Shown here in pieces: positions 17,287-24,870 of a DNA stretch of 32,495 bases. Source of the stretch: Clostridia bacterium (GTDB taxonomy: Bacteria; Bacillota; Clostridia; Christensenellales; Aristaeellaceae); NCBI GenBank assembly GCA_017509255.1, contig JAFWQA010000021.1, forward strand, positions 1 to 32,495, in the 5' to 3' direction. Made by a program: the position numbers and the translations under genes. Under the pieces are notes generated by a model that saw only the letters and a program-made list of their open reading frames with translations, ran no database searches and was not told the DNA's origin. Numbering within the stretch: position 1 is the first letter of the stretch; the number at the start of each line of letters is the position of its first letter.

Positions 17287-18462
17287 GTGAAAAAGCTGGA
17301 TCTTTCCTATCTCTGCGGTACGATTGGCAGTCTCTGCGGCTTTCCTGTGCGGCTGTACGAGGGAGACAAACTGGTTTTCAAGGTGGATCATTCCGGCTTG
17401 AAATATGACCCTATGGTTTCCTTTCAGGAAGACTTGTTCGCATTAACAGAGCATGTGGGGACTTACATCACACCCCGCTATTATTTCTATGGCGTGGTGC
17501 GCAGCGATGAAGTCCGGCTGATTATGGGTCCAACCAGGCAGCTTCCCGCCACAGAACAAAAGCTTCGGGAACTGGCTTTTATGAGCAATGTACCATCTGA
17601 CGATACAAATGATTTTATTCAGGCCATGCGTTCCTTGGCCCCTATGCCATTGGAAAGTTTGCAACAAATATTATGTACTTTGAATTATGTGATGAACGGG
17701 GAAAAGCTTTCTCTGGAGGACATTGCTCTGAACGAGCCTGCAGAAAAGCAAATTATGCCTGCCGCAGTAAAAGGCAATGGCGAGCAAGCCTTCCATGAAG
17801 AAATCCATAACACGCTGGCCATTGAGCAAACCTTAATGAACATGATCCGCAAAGGCGATACAGACGCTCTGAAAGCCTGGATAGCCGCCGCGCCTGCGGT
17901 TCACGCCGGGCCAATGGCACAGGAGCATTTACGGCAGTACAAGAACACTTTTATTGTCACCGCCACCCTGGCCGCCCGTTCCGCCATCCGTGGCGGTATG
18001 AACGTGGAAGAAGCCCTATCCACCAGCGATCTTCTGATCCGCAACTGCGAAGCTCTCCAGGATGTGCAGAGCATTCTGAGCTTGCAAATCAATATGCTGC
18101 TGACCTATACGGAGCAGGTGGCGCGCTTGCGGGAAGGGATTCAGCCGACGCCTTTGTCCATTGCTGTGTCTGCCTGGGTACAGCGGCATCTATGCGAACC
18201 AATAGATACTGAAAAGCTGGCACTGGAGCTTCATTATTCGCGTCCCCATCTTTCCCGAAAGTTCAGAGAAGAAACCGGCATGACCCTCACCGATTTCATT
18301 CTGACGAAAAAAAGCGAGGAGGCCGCCCGCCTGCTCGCCTATACTGACAAGAGTTTAATCGCCATCAGTGACTATTTGGGCTTTTCCTCCCAGAGCCACT
18401 TTGCCCGGGTTTTCAAGAAATATATGGGAATGACGCCGACAGAGTACCGTTTGAAGATATAG
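17287..18462 (+). CDS. AraC-family transcriptional regulator
   Basis: The 391-residue protein has a C-terminal AraC/XylS double helix-turn-helix (about 295-391: IDTEKLALELHYSRPHLSRKFREETGMTLTDFI and LIAISDYLGFSSQSHFARVFKKYMGMTPTEYR). The N-terminal 280 residues form a sensor domain typical of Clostridia sugar regulators (two-part, with YYFYGVVRSDEVRLIMGPTR). The start is GTG at 17287 after AAGGGTGGG. It probably activates the divergent GH3-transporter-GH78 operon when a rhamnoside is present. A rhamnose-type inducer is inferred only from the neighbours. Confidence 0.93.
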   Translation: MKKLDLSYLCGTIGSLCGFPVRLYEGDKLVFKVDHSGLKYDPMVSFQEDLFALTEHVGTYITPRYYFYGVVRSDEVRLIMGPTRQLPATEQKLRELAFMSNVPSDDTNDFIQAMRSLAPMPLESLQQILCTLNYVMNGEKLSLEDIALNEPAEKQIMPAAVKGNGEQAFHEEIHNTLAIEQTLMNMIRKGDTDALKAWIAAAPAVHAGPMAQEHLRQYKNTFIVTATLAARSAIRGGMNVEEALSTSDLLIRNCEALQDVQSILSLQINMLLTYTEQVARLREGIQPTPLSIAVSAWVQRHLCEPIDTEKLALELHYSRPHLSRKFREETGMTLTDFILTKKSEEAARLLAYTDKSLIAISDYLGFSSQSHFARVFKKYMGMTPTEYRLKI

Positions 18463-18533
18463 CCGCAATAAACATATGTCATTTCCCCTGTTAGCGGAAG
18501 GTACTGGCTCTCTGTTGTTCATACAAGCCTACA

Positions 18534-18683
18534 GCTAATCTCTATACTGTCGATTTCCAAAGCATACATAGTCTGATCCATCAGAACGCCTTTCCATCAA
18601 TCCATATTGGCGGCATTGGCTATAGGATTCCCAAGGACACCTTTGATTCATGGCTTCATCAAAAAGAAAGCGGTGAAAGATAA
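18534..18683 (+). pseudogene. Remnant of an excisionase-type DNA-binding protein
   Basis: An open stretch without a start reads NLYTVDFQSIHSLIHQNAFP then SIHIGGIGYRIPKDTFDSWL and a short charged tail before TAA. The second half matches the winged-helix end of excisionase/HTH_17 proteins (FPxxxIGxxxRIPKxxFxxWL). The first helix is shortened, as if about 15 residues were deleted. It is the only clear content of the 409-bp gap between AraC and the AlbA gene and suggests a lost integrative element. Confidence 0.5.
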
Positions 18684-18705
18684 CTGCGCATCATCTCCTC
18701 GGGAT

Positions 18706-18743
18706 CGAAAAGCATCGCACACATAGGTGACGCTTTTCGTTTT
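18706..18743 (+). terminator. Terminator-like hairpin
   Basis: CGAAAAGC (18706-18713) pairs with GCTTTTCG (18732-18739) and runs into TTTT. It probably ended the lost excisionase gene or the AraC transcript. Confidence 0.5.
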
Positions 18744-18820
18744 GAGTTTGCATATCACAGATAAACTGAACCTGCTCGATATCTGATCGTCCAGAACTAT
18801 ACGTTAATTTTGTCGAGGAC

Positions 18821-18849
18821 TGGACAAAATAATGTGGATGTGCTATCAT
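18821..18849 (+). promoter_or_regulatory. Promoter of the AlbA-type gene
   Basis: TGGACA (18821-18826), a 17-bp spacer and TATCAT (18844-18849) lie 22 bp before the ATG; AAGGTGAG is the ribosome site. Confidence 0.7.
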
Positions 18850-18871
18850 TCTATCGAAAGAAGGTGAGAGC

Positions 18872-20329
18872 ATGGCTATCCCGATCAGTATTGAGCAATT
18901 GATCGGCCACCAAATTGTAGAATCAAGCCGTATTGAGTTTAAACAGGGGTATAACCCCGCAACCATTATCCGGACGATCTGTGCCTTTGCAAATGACATC
19001 GACAATCTTGGAGGCGGCTATATTGTCGTCGGCATCGAGGAGGAGAATGGCATACCCAAGCAGCCGATCACAGGAATTCCTGCGGATCAAATAGATTCCA
19101 TTCAGAAAAAACTTCTGCAATACTGTCATGCCATTGAGCCGTTGTATCTGCCAATCGCAGAACCTGTTCAATACAACGATGCATGGCTTCTTCTGATCTG
19201 GGTCCCGGGTGGTCACGGGCGGCCCTATAAAGCGCCAAGAGATGTGACTTCACCAAAAACAGAGAAGGAATACTTTATCCGTAAGTTCTCCAGCACTGTG
19301 GTTGCTTCACACGAAGAAGAAAAAGAGCTGTTCTATATCTCTTCCAACATACCATTTGATGACCGCCCGAACCTGACCGCAGAGGTTAGCGATCTTGACA
19401 TCGGACTGATGCGCGAGCATCTGCGTCAAATCGGCAGCAGTCTGTATCCTCTGTCTCTGCAGATGGATACCTTTCAGATCGCTGAGGATATGCAGCTCAT
19501 TGAAGGGCCTGCGGAGGACAGACGGCCTTTGAATGTGGGTCTTTTGATGTTCTCTGAACAAACGCAGCGTTTTTTCAGATACGCAAGGATTGAAGTGGTG
19601 GATATACCGGATCCCACAGGAAATGGTATGACAGAGAAAATCTTTGTGGGTCCTATTCAGCGCCAGCTGCGTGATGCCCTCTCTTACCTACGCAACTATG
19701 TTCTCCAGGAGGCGGTACTCAAAGATGCCCGAAAGGCAGAGGCAACGCGAATCTGGAATTATCCCTATGCGGCGATCGAGGAGATTTTGTCAAACGCAGT
19801 CTATCACCGTTCCTACCAGATTCCAGAGCCAATCACGGTTCGAATTACGCCCACATGCATTGAGATCACCAGCTTTCCGGGCTTTGATCGAAGCATCAGC
19901 GACGAGGCGATTCAACGGCAGGAGATCCGGGCACGGTCTTACAGAAATCGCAGGATTGGTGACTTCCTGAAGGAACTCCATTTGATTGAAGGTCGGAACA
20001 CAGGTTTCCCGAATGCTAAAAAGGCGCTTGAGGGCAACGGATCCGGGCCTTTGCAATTCGATATGGATCCTGACCGCAGTTACCTGGCCGTCACGATCCC
20101 GATTCATGAGCATTTTGCGCCAAATGCGAAGAAAGAAAAGCAGATTCGATATGAGCAAAGAATCCTGTCCTGTCTGCAACATCAGGAACTGGATCTGACC
20201 TCGCTGGCGAAGGTGATGGGATACAAAGGGATCTCTGAAAAGCTTCGCGCAACTGTTGAATCACTTCTCCAGCAAAAGCAGATCAGACAAATCACCATCG
20301 GGCGAAAAATAAAGTACACGACAAACTGA
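18872..20329 (+). CDS. Schlafen/AlbA_2-type putative DNA-binding ATPase
   Basis: The 485-residue protein opens with the AlbA_2 (Schlafen-like) domain: ESSRIEFKQG (17-26), a run with ICAFANDIDNLGGGYIVVGIEE (36-57) and YFIRKFSSTVVAS. A GHKL-like ATPase segment follows (AAIEEILSNAVYHRSY, then IEITSFPGF and RNTGFPNAKKAL), and the C-terminus is a winged helix (ILSCLQHQELDLTSLAKVMGYKG). Proteins of this make-up are widespread regulators; some relatives take part in phage defence. It is alone on its transcript, with its own promoter and terminator. Its place beside excisionase debris and phage scars makes a defence or element-borne role possible but unproven. Confidence 0.85.
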   Translation: MAIPISIEQLIGHQIVESSRIEFKQGYNPATIIRTICAFANDIDNLGGGYIVVGIEEENGIPKQPITGIPADQIDSIQKKLLQYCHAIEPLYLPIAEPVQYNDAWLLLIWVPGGHGRPYKAPRDVTSPKTEKEYFIRKFSSTVVASHEEEKELFYISSNIPFDDRPNLTAEVSDLDIGLMREHLRQIGSSLYPLSLQMDTFQIAEDMQLIEGPAEDRRPLNVGLLMFSEQTQRFFRYARIEVVDIPDPTGNGMTEKIFVGPIQRQLRDALSYLRNYVLQEAVLKDARKAEATRIWNYPYAAIEEILSNAVYHRSYQIPEPITVRITPTCIEITSFPGFDRSISDEAIQRQEIRARSYRNRRIGDFLKELHLIEGRNTGFPNAKKALEGNGSGPLQFDMDPDRSYLAVTIPIHEHFAPNAKKEKQIRYEQRILSCLQHQELDLTSLAKVMGYKGISEKLRATVESLLQQKQIRQITIGRKIKYTTN

Positions 20330-20342
20330 GGATATTCATCGT

Positions 20343-20371
20343 ACCCAGCGGATCACAACCGTTGGGTTTTC
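20343..20371 (+). terminator. Terminator after the AlbA-type gene
   Basis: ACCCAGCGG (20343-20351) pairs with CCGTTGGGT (20359-20367, one G-U), then TTTCTT. The next 180 bp hold no gene; a small GTTACC/GGTAAC dyad lies near 20513-20528. Confidence 0.75.
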
Positions 20372-20550
20372 TTCAAAATGGAATGGTGTGATATGTTGGC
20401 TGGTTCAGAAAAATTCACTGGATGAGTCCAGTCTGATCAGCGGGTCGGTACGGTACTTTGAACACTTTTTGGCAAACGCGCTTTCCATTACAGCTCCTTT
20501 GACAGCTGCCCGGTTACCAAAAGGTAACTATGTAATAAAATAGTGCGTAC

Positions 20551-20580
20551 TTGTATGCTGTATGCCTCTTCCCTTATCAT
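20551..20580 (+). promoter_or_regulatory. Candidate promoter of the RiPP cluster
   Basis: TTGTAT (20551-20556), 18 bp and TATCAT (20575-20580), 45 bp before the precursor ATG. A TTGACA at 20499-20504 lacks a -10 at normal spacing. The ribosome site AAGGAGGA (20611-20618) is very strong, as expected for an abundant precursor. Confidence 0.5.
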
Positions 20581-20625
20581 GAAAACACGGAAGATCCTTC
20601 CGAATCTGACAAGGAGGACAAACAC

Positions 20626-20862
20626 ATGGCTCTGAACAATCTGGCTTCCTGGAACATGCAGATGGCTCCCGTCGCCTGCGGCGCGGCCTGCGGGGCATCC
20701 GACAAGCCCGCCGAGAAGCAGAAGCCCGCGGCTCAGCCTGCTGCCTGCGGCGCTGCCGATCAACCTGCCGAACAGCCCGCAGCTTGCGGGGCTGCTGACA
20801 AGCCTGCCGAAAGAGAAAAGCCTGCTGCCTGTGGGGCAGCCTGCGGCGCTGGCGACAAGTGA
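20626..20862 (+). CDS. RiPP precursor with six ACGA motifs (ACGX-repeat type)
   Basis: A 78-residue peptide starting at ATG 20626, right after AAGGAGGA. Residues 1-16 (MALNNLASWNMQMAPV) look like a leader. The rest is low in complexity and has six Cys, at 18, 22, 41, 54, 69 and 73, each within A-C-G-A. Linkers are built of Lys, Pro, Ala, Glu and Gln (SDKPAEKQKP, ADQPAEQP). The first and last motifs are doubled (ACGAACGA). Peptides of this kind next to a SPASM radical SAM enzyme have been named ACGX-repeat peptides in genome surveys; I recall the name but no structure for the product. The maturase gene follows after 74 bp. Modification at the Cys is the obvious expectation, giving a thioether-bridged peptide. 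Confidence 0.85.
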   Translation: MALNNLASWNMQMAPVACGAACGASDKPAEKQKPAAQPAACGAADQPAEQPAACGAADKPAEREKPAACGAACGAGDK

Positions 20863-20882
20863 TGGAAATCTGACCCGTTCAT

Positions 20883-20908
20883 GCTCCGACCGCCGCGGCT
20901 GTCGGAGC
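20883..20908 (+). promoter_or_regulatory. Intercistronic hairpin between precursor and maturase
   Basis: A perfect 8-bp stem GCTCCGAC/GTCGGAGC with a 10-nt loop and no T-run. Such hairpins commonly keep the upstream message stable or let only part of the transcripts continue, giving more precursor than enzyme. Confidence 0.6.
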
Positions 20909-20936
20909 GATCCTGGAATCAAGTGAGGCAAACGGC

Positions 20937-21992
20937 ATGAAACAGTATTTCGCTTTTCAGTGGCATATCACGGATGACTGTGATCAGCGCTGCAAGCACT
21001 GCTATATCTTTGCGGAGAACACTTGCAAGCAGCTTGACAGCATGACCTGGGATCAGATGCAGGAAGTGGTGGCCAACTGCGAGAATTTCTGTGAAATGTA
21101 TGGCCGTCTGCCTTATTTCTATATCACCGGCGGAGACCCGATCCTGCATCCGGATTTCTGGCCGTTGCTGGAAATGCTGGCTGTGAAGCGGATCCCCTTC
21201 ACCATCATGGGCAATCCCTTCCATTTGACGGACGAAAACTGCCGGCGGATGAAGATGCTTGGTTGTGAGAAATATCAGCTTTCCATCGACGGATTGGAAC
21301 AGACCCATGACTGGTTCCGGAAACCCGGGAGTTACCGGACCACGCTGGAGAAAATCGGCACCATTAACCGGGCAGGGGTCCGCTCGGTGGTGATGACGAC
21401 CGTCAGCGGGACGAACATCCGTGAGGTGCCCGGGATCATCGACGCAGTGGTGGAAGCCGGGGCCTGTGTATATGCGTTCGCCCGCTACTGTCCCACCGGC
21501 GGGGACAAAGATACTGGTATGACATCTCAGGAATACCGGCACCTGCTGGAAGTCTGCGACGCCAAGTTCAAGGCGTATGAGGCGGCGGGCTGCGGCACTT
21601 ACTTCAACCGCAAGGACCACCTGTGGACGCTGTACCAGTACGAAACCGGAGAGTTCGCGATCCCGGACAGCGCGGAGCCGGGGATGATCTACGGCGGCTG
21701 CAACTGCGGCAACTGCCACATCACCATCCTGCCCAGTGGAGACGTGTACGCCTGCCGCCGGGTGCAAAACAGCAGGGTTGGCAACGTCTTTGAAGACCGG
21801 TTGGCTGACCTGTGGGTCTGCGAGATGGAACAGTATCGGGAATATAATCAGTTCAAAAAGTGCACGAAATGTGAGCTGAGGCCCTGGTGTAGGGGCTGTC
21901 CTGCGGTGGCAAGCAGCGCGAATGGAGACTTCTACGCGCCTGATCCCCAATGCTGGAAAACGAAGAACGATTTGACCGGGGAGGTGCTGTGA
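20937..21992 (+). CDS. Radical SAM/SPASM peptide maturase
   Basis: The 351-residue protein has the radical SAM cluster motif CDQRCKHC (Cys15, Cys19, Cys22), the GGDPILHP motif in FYITGGDP, and a SPASM C-terminus binding auxiliary Fe-S clusters: GGCNCGNC, then ILPSGDVYACRR, CTKCELRPWCRGCPA and a last Cys near PDPQCWK. SPASM maturases use S-adenosylmethionine radicals to make C-S or C-C crosslinks in ribosomal peptides, in the cytoplasm. With the ACGA-repeat precursor directly upstream, this is its cognate enzyme. The ATG at 20937 follows AAGTGAGG. The stop abuts the nitroreductase ATG, so the two are coupled. Confidence 0.95.
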   Translation: MKQYFAFQWHITDDCDQRCKHCYIFAENTCKQLDSMTWDQMQEVVANCENFCEMYGRLPYFYITGGDPILHPDFWPLLEMLAVKRIPFTIMGNPFHLTDENCRRMKMLGCEKYQLSIDGLEQTHDWFRKPGSYRTTLEKIGTINRAGVRSVVMTTVSGTNIREVPGIIDAVVEAGACVYAFARYCPTGGDKDTGMTSQEYRHLLEVCDAKFKAYEAAGCGTYFNRKDHLWTLYQYETGEFAIPDSAEPGMIYGGCNCGNCHITILPSGDVYACRRVQNSRVGNVFEDRLADLWVCEMEQYREYNQFKKCTKCELRPWCRGCPAVASSANGDFYAPDPQCWKTKNDLTGEVL

Positions 21993-22574
21993 ATGGAATT
22001 GCTGGAATTGATGAAGTATCGCCGTTCGATCCGCAAATATGAAGACCAGCAGGTTGAAAAAGCCGATCTGGAAAAGGTGATTCAGGCCGGGCTGTTCGCT
22101 CCCAACGCGGGCGGAGGCCAGCGCAGCATGATCGTGGCGGTACACAATCCGGAACTGGTGGAGAAGCTGGGCCGGCTGAATGTGGCCTGCATGGACCGCA
22201 GCCGCCTGATCGGTTCCCATGTGTCAGCGGAGCAGCCCAGCATCATCGACGATCCCGCCATCAAAAGCGGTTTCTACGGTGCGCCGACGGTGTGCGTTGT
22301 CTTCGCGATGAAGAACTTCCTCTACAGTATTCCGGATGCTTTCTGCTGCGCGGAAAACATGGTGCTGGAAGCCACAGAATTGGGGCTGGCCTCCTGCATC
22401 ATCGCCCGGGGAGAGGAAACCTTCGCGAACCCTGAGGGACAAACATACCTGAAACAATGGAACATCCCGGAAAACTATGTTGCGCGTTGCTTTGTGCTGC
22501 TGGGATACTGCAAAGGCGATTACCCAACCGAAAAGCCCCGGAAGCCGGGACGCAGCATGATTGTGGAGGAGTGA
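21993..22574 (+). CDS. Nitroreductase-family FMN oxidoreductase
   Basis: The 193-residue protein has the nitroreductase opening MELLELMKYRRSIRKYEDQQV, the FMN contact APNAGGGQRS, a central helix with DAFCCAENMVLEATELGLASC and the ending RCFVLLGYCKGDYP. It binds FMN and reduces or oxidises small or peptidic substrates with NAD(P)H. It starts one base after the maturase stop with GGGGAGGTG upstream. Relatives in some RiPP clusters dehydrogenate azolines, so it could work on the peptide, but an unrelated redox job is possible. Confidence 0.92.
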   Translation: MELLELMKYRRSIRKYEDQQVEKADLEKVIQAGLFAPNAGGGQRSMIVAVHNPELVEKLGRLNVACMDRSRLIGSHVSAEQPSIIDDPAIKSGFYGAPTVCVVFAMKNFLYSIPDAFCCAENMVLEATELGLASCIIARGEETFANPEGQTYLKQWNIPENYVARCFVLLGYCKGDYPTEKPRKPGRSMIVEE

Positions 22575-22579
22575 AATCA

Positions 22580-23128
22580 ATGAAGCGTACTTTCCTGATC
22601 TTTCTCTGTGTGACCTTGCTGGGAGGAATGCTGATGACCGCCCAAGCCGAAGAAACGACCCTGGGTTTCTTCGAAGAACTGAACTTCGAGGATGGGATCA
22701 GTGTGGTCGTGGATGTGTTTCAGCGCTTCCCGCTGCAATACGCCACCACCCTGGGACTTGATGGGAATCCGCAGATCCGGCCCATCGAGTTCAAGTTTGA
22801 AGAGGACGGGGTGCTGTATTTCGATACCGTGACCTTCTATACGTCTTACCGCGAGCTGCAAGCGCATCCCTATATCCAGCTCTGTGTTTGCGACCAGGAG
22901 ACCATGACCTATGTGCGGCTGGGCGGCAAAGTGAATTTCACCACAGATCAGAGCGTCATCGACCGATGCTTTGAAGCCAGTCCGGTGCTGACCAGCCAGT
23001 TCGGGAACCGTCGGGACGTGGTCATTGGTTACTATCTCACCGAGGTCTGGGCGGAGTTTGCTTCCTTCTCAGCAGAGCTGCCCAACAAAACCTATCGTCT
23101 TCCCAACAAATACGACGCAGCAGAATGA
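22580..23128 (+). CDS. Exported PPOX-fold (FMN split barrel) protein
   Basis: The 182-residue protein has a Sec signal ending TAQAEE (cut after about residue 22) followed by a pyridoxamine-phosphate-oxidase-like barrel: FQRFPLQYATTLGLDGNPQIRPIEFKFEEDGVLYFDT, YRELQAHPYIQLCVCDQETMTYVRLGGKVNF, then a tail with NRRDVVIGYYLTEVWAEF. Proteins of this fold bind FMN, F420 or heme. Export of the fold is unusual. It starts 5 bp after the nitroreductase stop and is the last gene of the cluster, ending at a terminator. Confidence 0.87.
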   Translation: MKRTFLIFLCVTLLGGMLMTAQAEETTLGFFEELNFEDGISVVVDVFQRFPLQYATTLGLDGNPQIRPIEFKFEEDGVLYFDTVTFYTSYRELQAHPYIQLCVCDQETMTYVRLGGKVNFTTDQSVIDRCFEASPVLTSQFGNRRDVVIGYYLTEVWAEFASFSAELPNKTYRLPNKYDAAE

Positions 23129-23133
23129 ATAAA

Positions 23134-23165
23134 GCGCTCAGCCTCTGATCGGCTGGGCGCTGTTT
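23134..23165. terminator. Terminator of the RiPP cluster
   Basis: GCGCTCAGCC (23134-23143) pairs with GGCTGGGCGC (23151-23160), then TGTTT. It separates the cluster from the convergent HxlR gene and may serve both. Confidence 0.75.
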
Positions 23166-23176
23166 GCTGCTGTCGG

Positions 23177-23512
23177 TTATTCTGCTGTCCTGATCATCTG
23201 CTGATAGACTTTTCCCCAGATCTCCATGGTCTCAATGATGGGACGCATGGAATTGCCGAGCTCACTGAGGGCATATTCCACCCTGGGCGGCACTTCGGGA
23301 AAGACCGTGCGGGTGATGATGCCGTCATTTTCCAGTGCGCGGAGATTATCCGTCAGCACCTTCTGGCTGATGCCGGGAATGGAGCGCAGCATCTCATTGA
23401 ACCGCCAGGGCCGGACCAGCAGATTGCGCAGGATCAGCAGCTTCCACTTGTTGCCGATGAGCTGTACCGTGGTGGCCACCGGGCAATCCGGGAGTTCTTC
23501 TTTGGTCAGCAT
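23177..23512 (-). CDS. HxlR-family winged-helix regulator
   Basis: The 111-residue protein has the HxlR core: CPVATTVQLIGNKWKLLILRNLL, RFNEMLRSIPGISQKVLTDNLRALENDGIITR and the wing PRVEYALSELG. I chose the ATG at 23512 because GGAGG lies 8 nt upstream; the longer frame from 23539 has no ribosome site. HxlR proteins are dimeric regulators that often sense electrophiles or redox state through the N-terminal Cys (here in PDCPVATT) and control flavin reductases. It is convergent with the RiPP operon and might regulate its nitroreductase/PPOX genes, but no shared operator is visible. Confidence 0.92.
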   Translation of the reverse strand: MLTKEELPDCPVATTVQLIGNKWKLLILRNLLVRPWRFNEMLRSIPGISQKVLTDNLRALENDGIITRTVFPEVPPRVEYALSELGNSMRPIIETMEIWGKVYQQMIRTAE

Positions 23513-23645
23513 ATGCAGCACCTCCGGAGGAATGTACATCCATATTTGAATGCTGCAGTCATTTTAACTTGCAGAACGCTGATCGTCAACACACTGCTGG
23601 ATCCGAAAACAGAAAAACAAAAAGCAAACCGCTGAGCGGCCATAA

Positions 23646-23804
23646 ATGTGTATCTGTATTCAACCATGCCTGGAGAAGTTGATCCCTGCTTTGTTGGAGA
23701 ATGGCTACAAATGTGTGACCATCTCAGAACTGCTGGAGTTGGATGACATTGTGATAGATGAAGAGTCGGAGATCTATGTTTATGATAAACGTGGGACACA
23801 ATGA
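23646..23804 (+). pseudogene. C-terminal remnant of a polysaccharide-deacetylase-like gene
   Basis: Within the 468-bp gap before the AbiE operon, 52 codons read LEKLIPALLENGYKCVTIS and ELLELDD before an acidic end. The L-I-P-x-L-x-x-x-G-Y-x-x-V-T-I-S-E-L-L pattern is the usual end of NodB-type deacetylases. The catalytic parts are missing. The ATG at 23646 is followed by poorly matching text, so the body was deleted. The rest of the gap shows no gene. Confidence 0.45.
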
Positions 23805-23925
23805 TTAACGTTATCTTCTATTAATCAGACCTGATATCTCAACACTCCTGCAAGGCTCATCACCCTGCGGGAGTCTCTATTTTCTGAAACACATGTCTGT
23901 TGAGAAACCATCCAGAAATTTGAGC

Positions 23926-23968
23926 TTGCACTCATGTCACGAATAATATATAATATTCGTGACATGAG
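23926..23968 (+). promoter_or_regulatory. AbiE promoter buried in a 14-bp-arm operator
   Basis: TTGCAC (23926-23931), 17 bp and TATAAT (23949-23954) form the promoter. Perfect inverted arms CTCATGTCACGAAT (23931-23944) and ATTCGTGACATGAG (23955-23968) cover the spacer and -10 box. AbiEi antitoxins are known to repress their own operon at inverted repeats; this fits exactly. Confidence 0.85.
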
Positions 23969-23980
23969 AGGAGGGGCACT

Positions 23981-24595
23981 ATGAACAATGGCTTTTCCCA
24001 AAGGATGCGGGAACGTATCGCTGCCGCTCCGGACGGATCAGTATTTACTGCCTCTGATTTTGCGGATATCGCGGATACCGCAACCATCAGGCAGTGCTTG
24101 AACCGTATGGTTACGGAGGATGTGCTTCGAAGAGTGATCCGTGGTGTATTTGAGAAGCCTCAATACAGCACACTGTTGAACGAGTATGTAGCGGTAGATC
24201 CCGACAAGGTTGCGCAAGCCCTCGCCAGGTCATATCACTGGACGATCACCGCTAGTGGAAATACAGCTCTGAACCTGCTTGGCTTATCCGAACAGGTGGC
24301 TTCCTCATGGGAATATCTAAGTGATGGTCCATACAAAACCTATGAATGGGGAAACACAAAGCTGGTCTTCAAACACCGTACCAACAAAGAGATCACCGGT
24401 CTTTCCCATGTCACCAGTCTGGTGATTCAAGCGTTGAAGGCACTGGGAAAGAGACAGGTAACTGCTGAAACAATTCAGTATCTGTCTGGAAAACTTAGCG
24501 AGGAAGAACGGACGGCACTGATGGCTGAATCGGGCGAATCCACGGACTGGATTGTTGATACGATCCGTAAGATCTGTACGGGAGGTGCCGCATGA
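23981..24595 (+). CDS. abiEi: AbiEi-type antitoxin / DUF6088 regulator
   Basis: The 204-residue protein begins with a winged helix (GSVFTASDFADIADTATIRQCLNRMVTEDVLRRVIRGVFEKP, 19-61) and continues with the AbiEi antitoxin-like C-domain (ITASGNTALNLLGLSEQV, YKTYEWGNTKLVFKHRTNKEI). Type IV-type AbiE systems pair this repressor/antitoxin with an AbiEii nucleotidyltransferase toxin that aborts phage infection. The ATG at 23981 follows GAGGAGGGG. It overlaps the toxin start by ATGA, but the toxin is destroyed, so this is an orphan antitoxin. Confidence 0.85.
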   Translation: MNNGFSQRMRERIAAAPDGSVFTASDFADIADTATIRQCLNRMVTEDVLRRVIRGVFEKPQYSTLLNEYVAVDPDKVAQALARSYHWTITASGNTALNLLGLSEQVASSWEYLSDGPYKTYEWGNTKLVFKHRTNKEITGLSHVTSLVIQALKALGKRQVTAETIQYLSGKLSEEERTALMAESGESTDWIVDTIRKICTGGAA

Positions 24596-24773
24596 GAAAC
24601 ACAGCACGACTTTCAGCTCAGGATCGAAGCGATCTTTTTCGCAACACAGCTGACAGGATGGGGCTGAGCGATGCTATGAATCCATGAAAGGAATGCTTTT
24701 CGGAAAGATACTGTCATTCGATGATGTGATGGAATCGATACGCCAGCTGGAAACGGAAATCAATGCGGATTGA
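24592..24773 (+). pseudogene. Internally deleted AbiEii toxin
   Basis: The start ATG overlaps the antitoxin stop. The first 28 residues are normal for AbiEii (MRNTARLSAQDRSDLFRNTA, then DRMGLSDA). The frame then reaches TGA at 24685. From about 24674, in another frame, the typical AbiEii C-terminus resumes (YESMKGMLFGKILSFDDVME and IRQLETEINAD) to the TGA at 24771. Full toxins have about 250-300 residues, so some three quarters, including the nucleotidyltransferase GS-x-D site, has been removed with loss of frame. Confidence 0.75.
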
Positions 24774-24796
24774 AACAAAATTCACCGTCTGCTCGT

Positions 24797-24828
24797 GCCC
24801 TCTCCCACAGTTTTCCGGGAGAGGGCTT
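24797..24828 (+). terminator. Terminator of the AbiE operon
   Basis: A perfect 10-bp stem GCCCTCTCCC (24797-24806) with GGGAGAGGGC (24817-24826), then TTAAT. It lacks a long T-run. Confidence 0.65.
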
Positions 24829-24870
24829 AATACGTCCGATGAGGACATCAGCTGAAGAGATCGATCATGA

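Noticed and set aside
20499-20530. TTGACA with GTTACC/GGTAAC dyad as main RiPP promoter
   Set aside because: No -10 box at 16-18 bp; the pair at 20551/20575 fits better.
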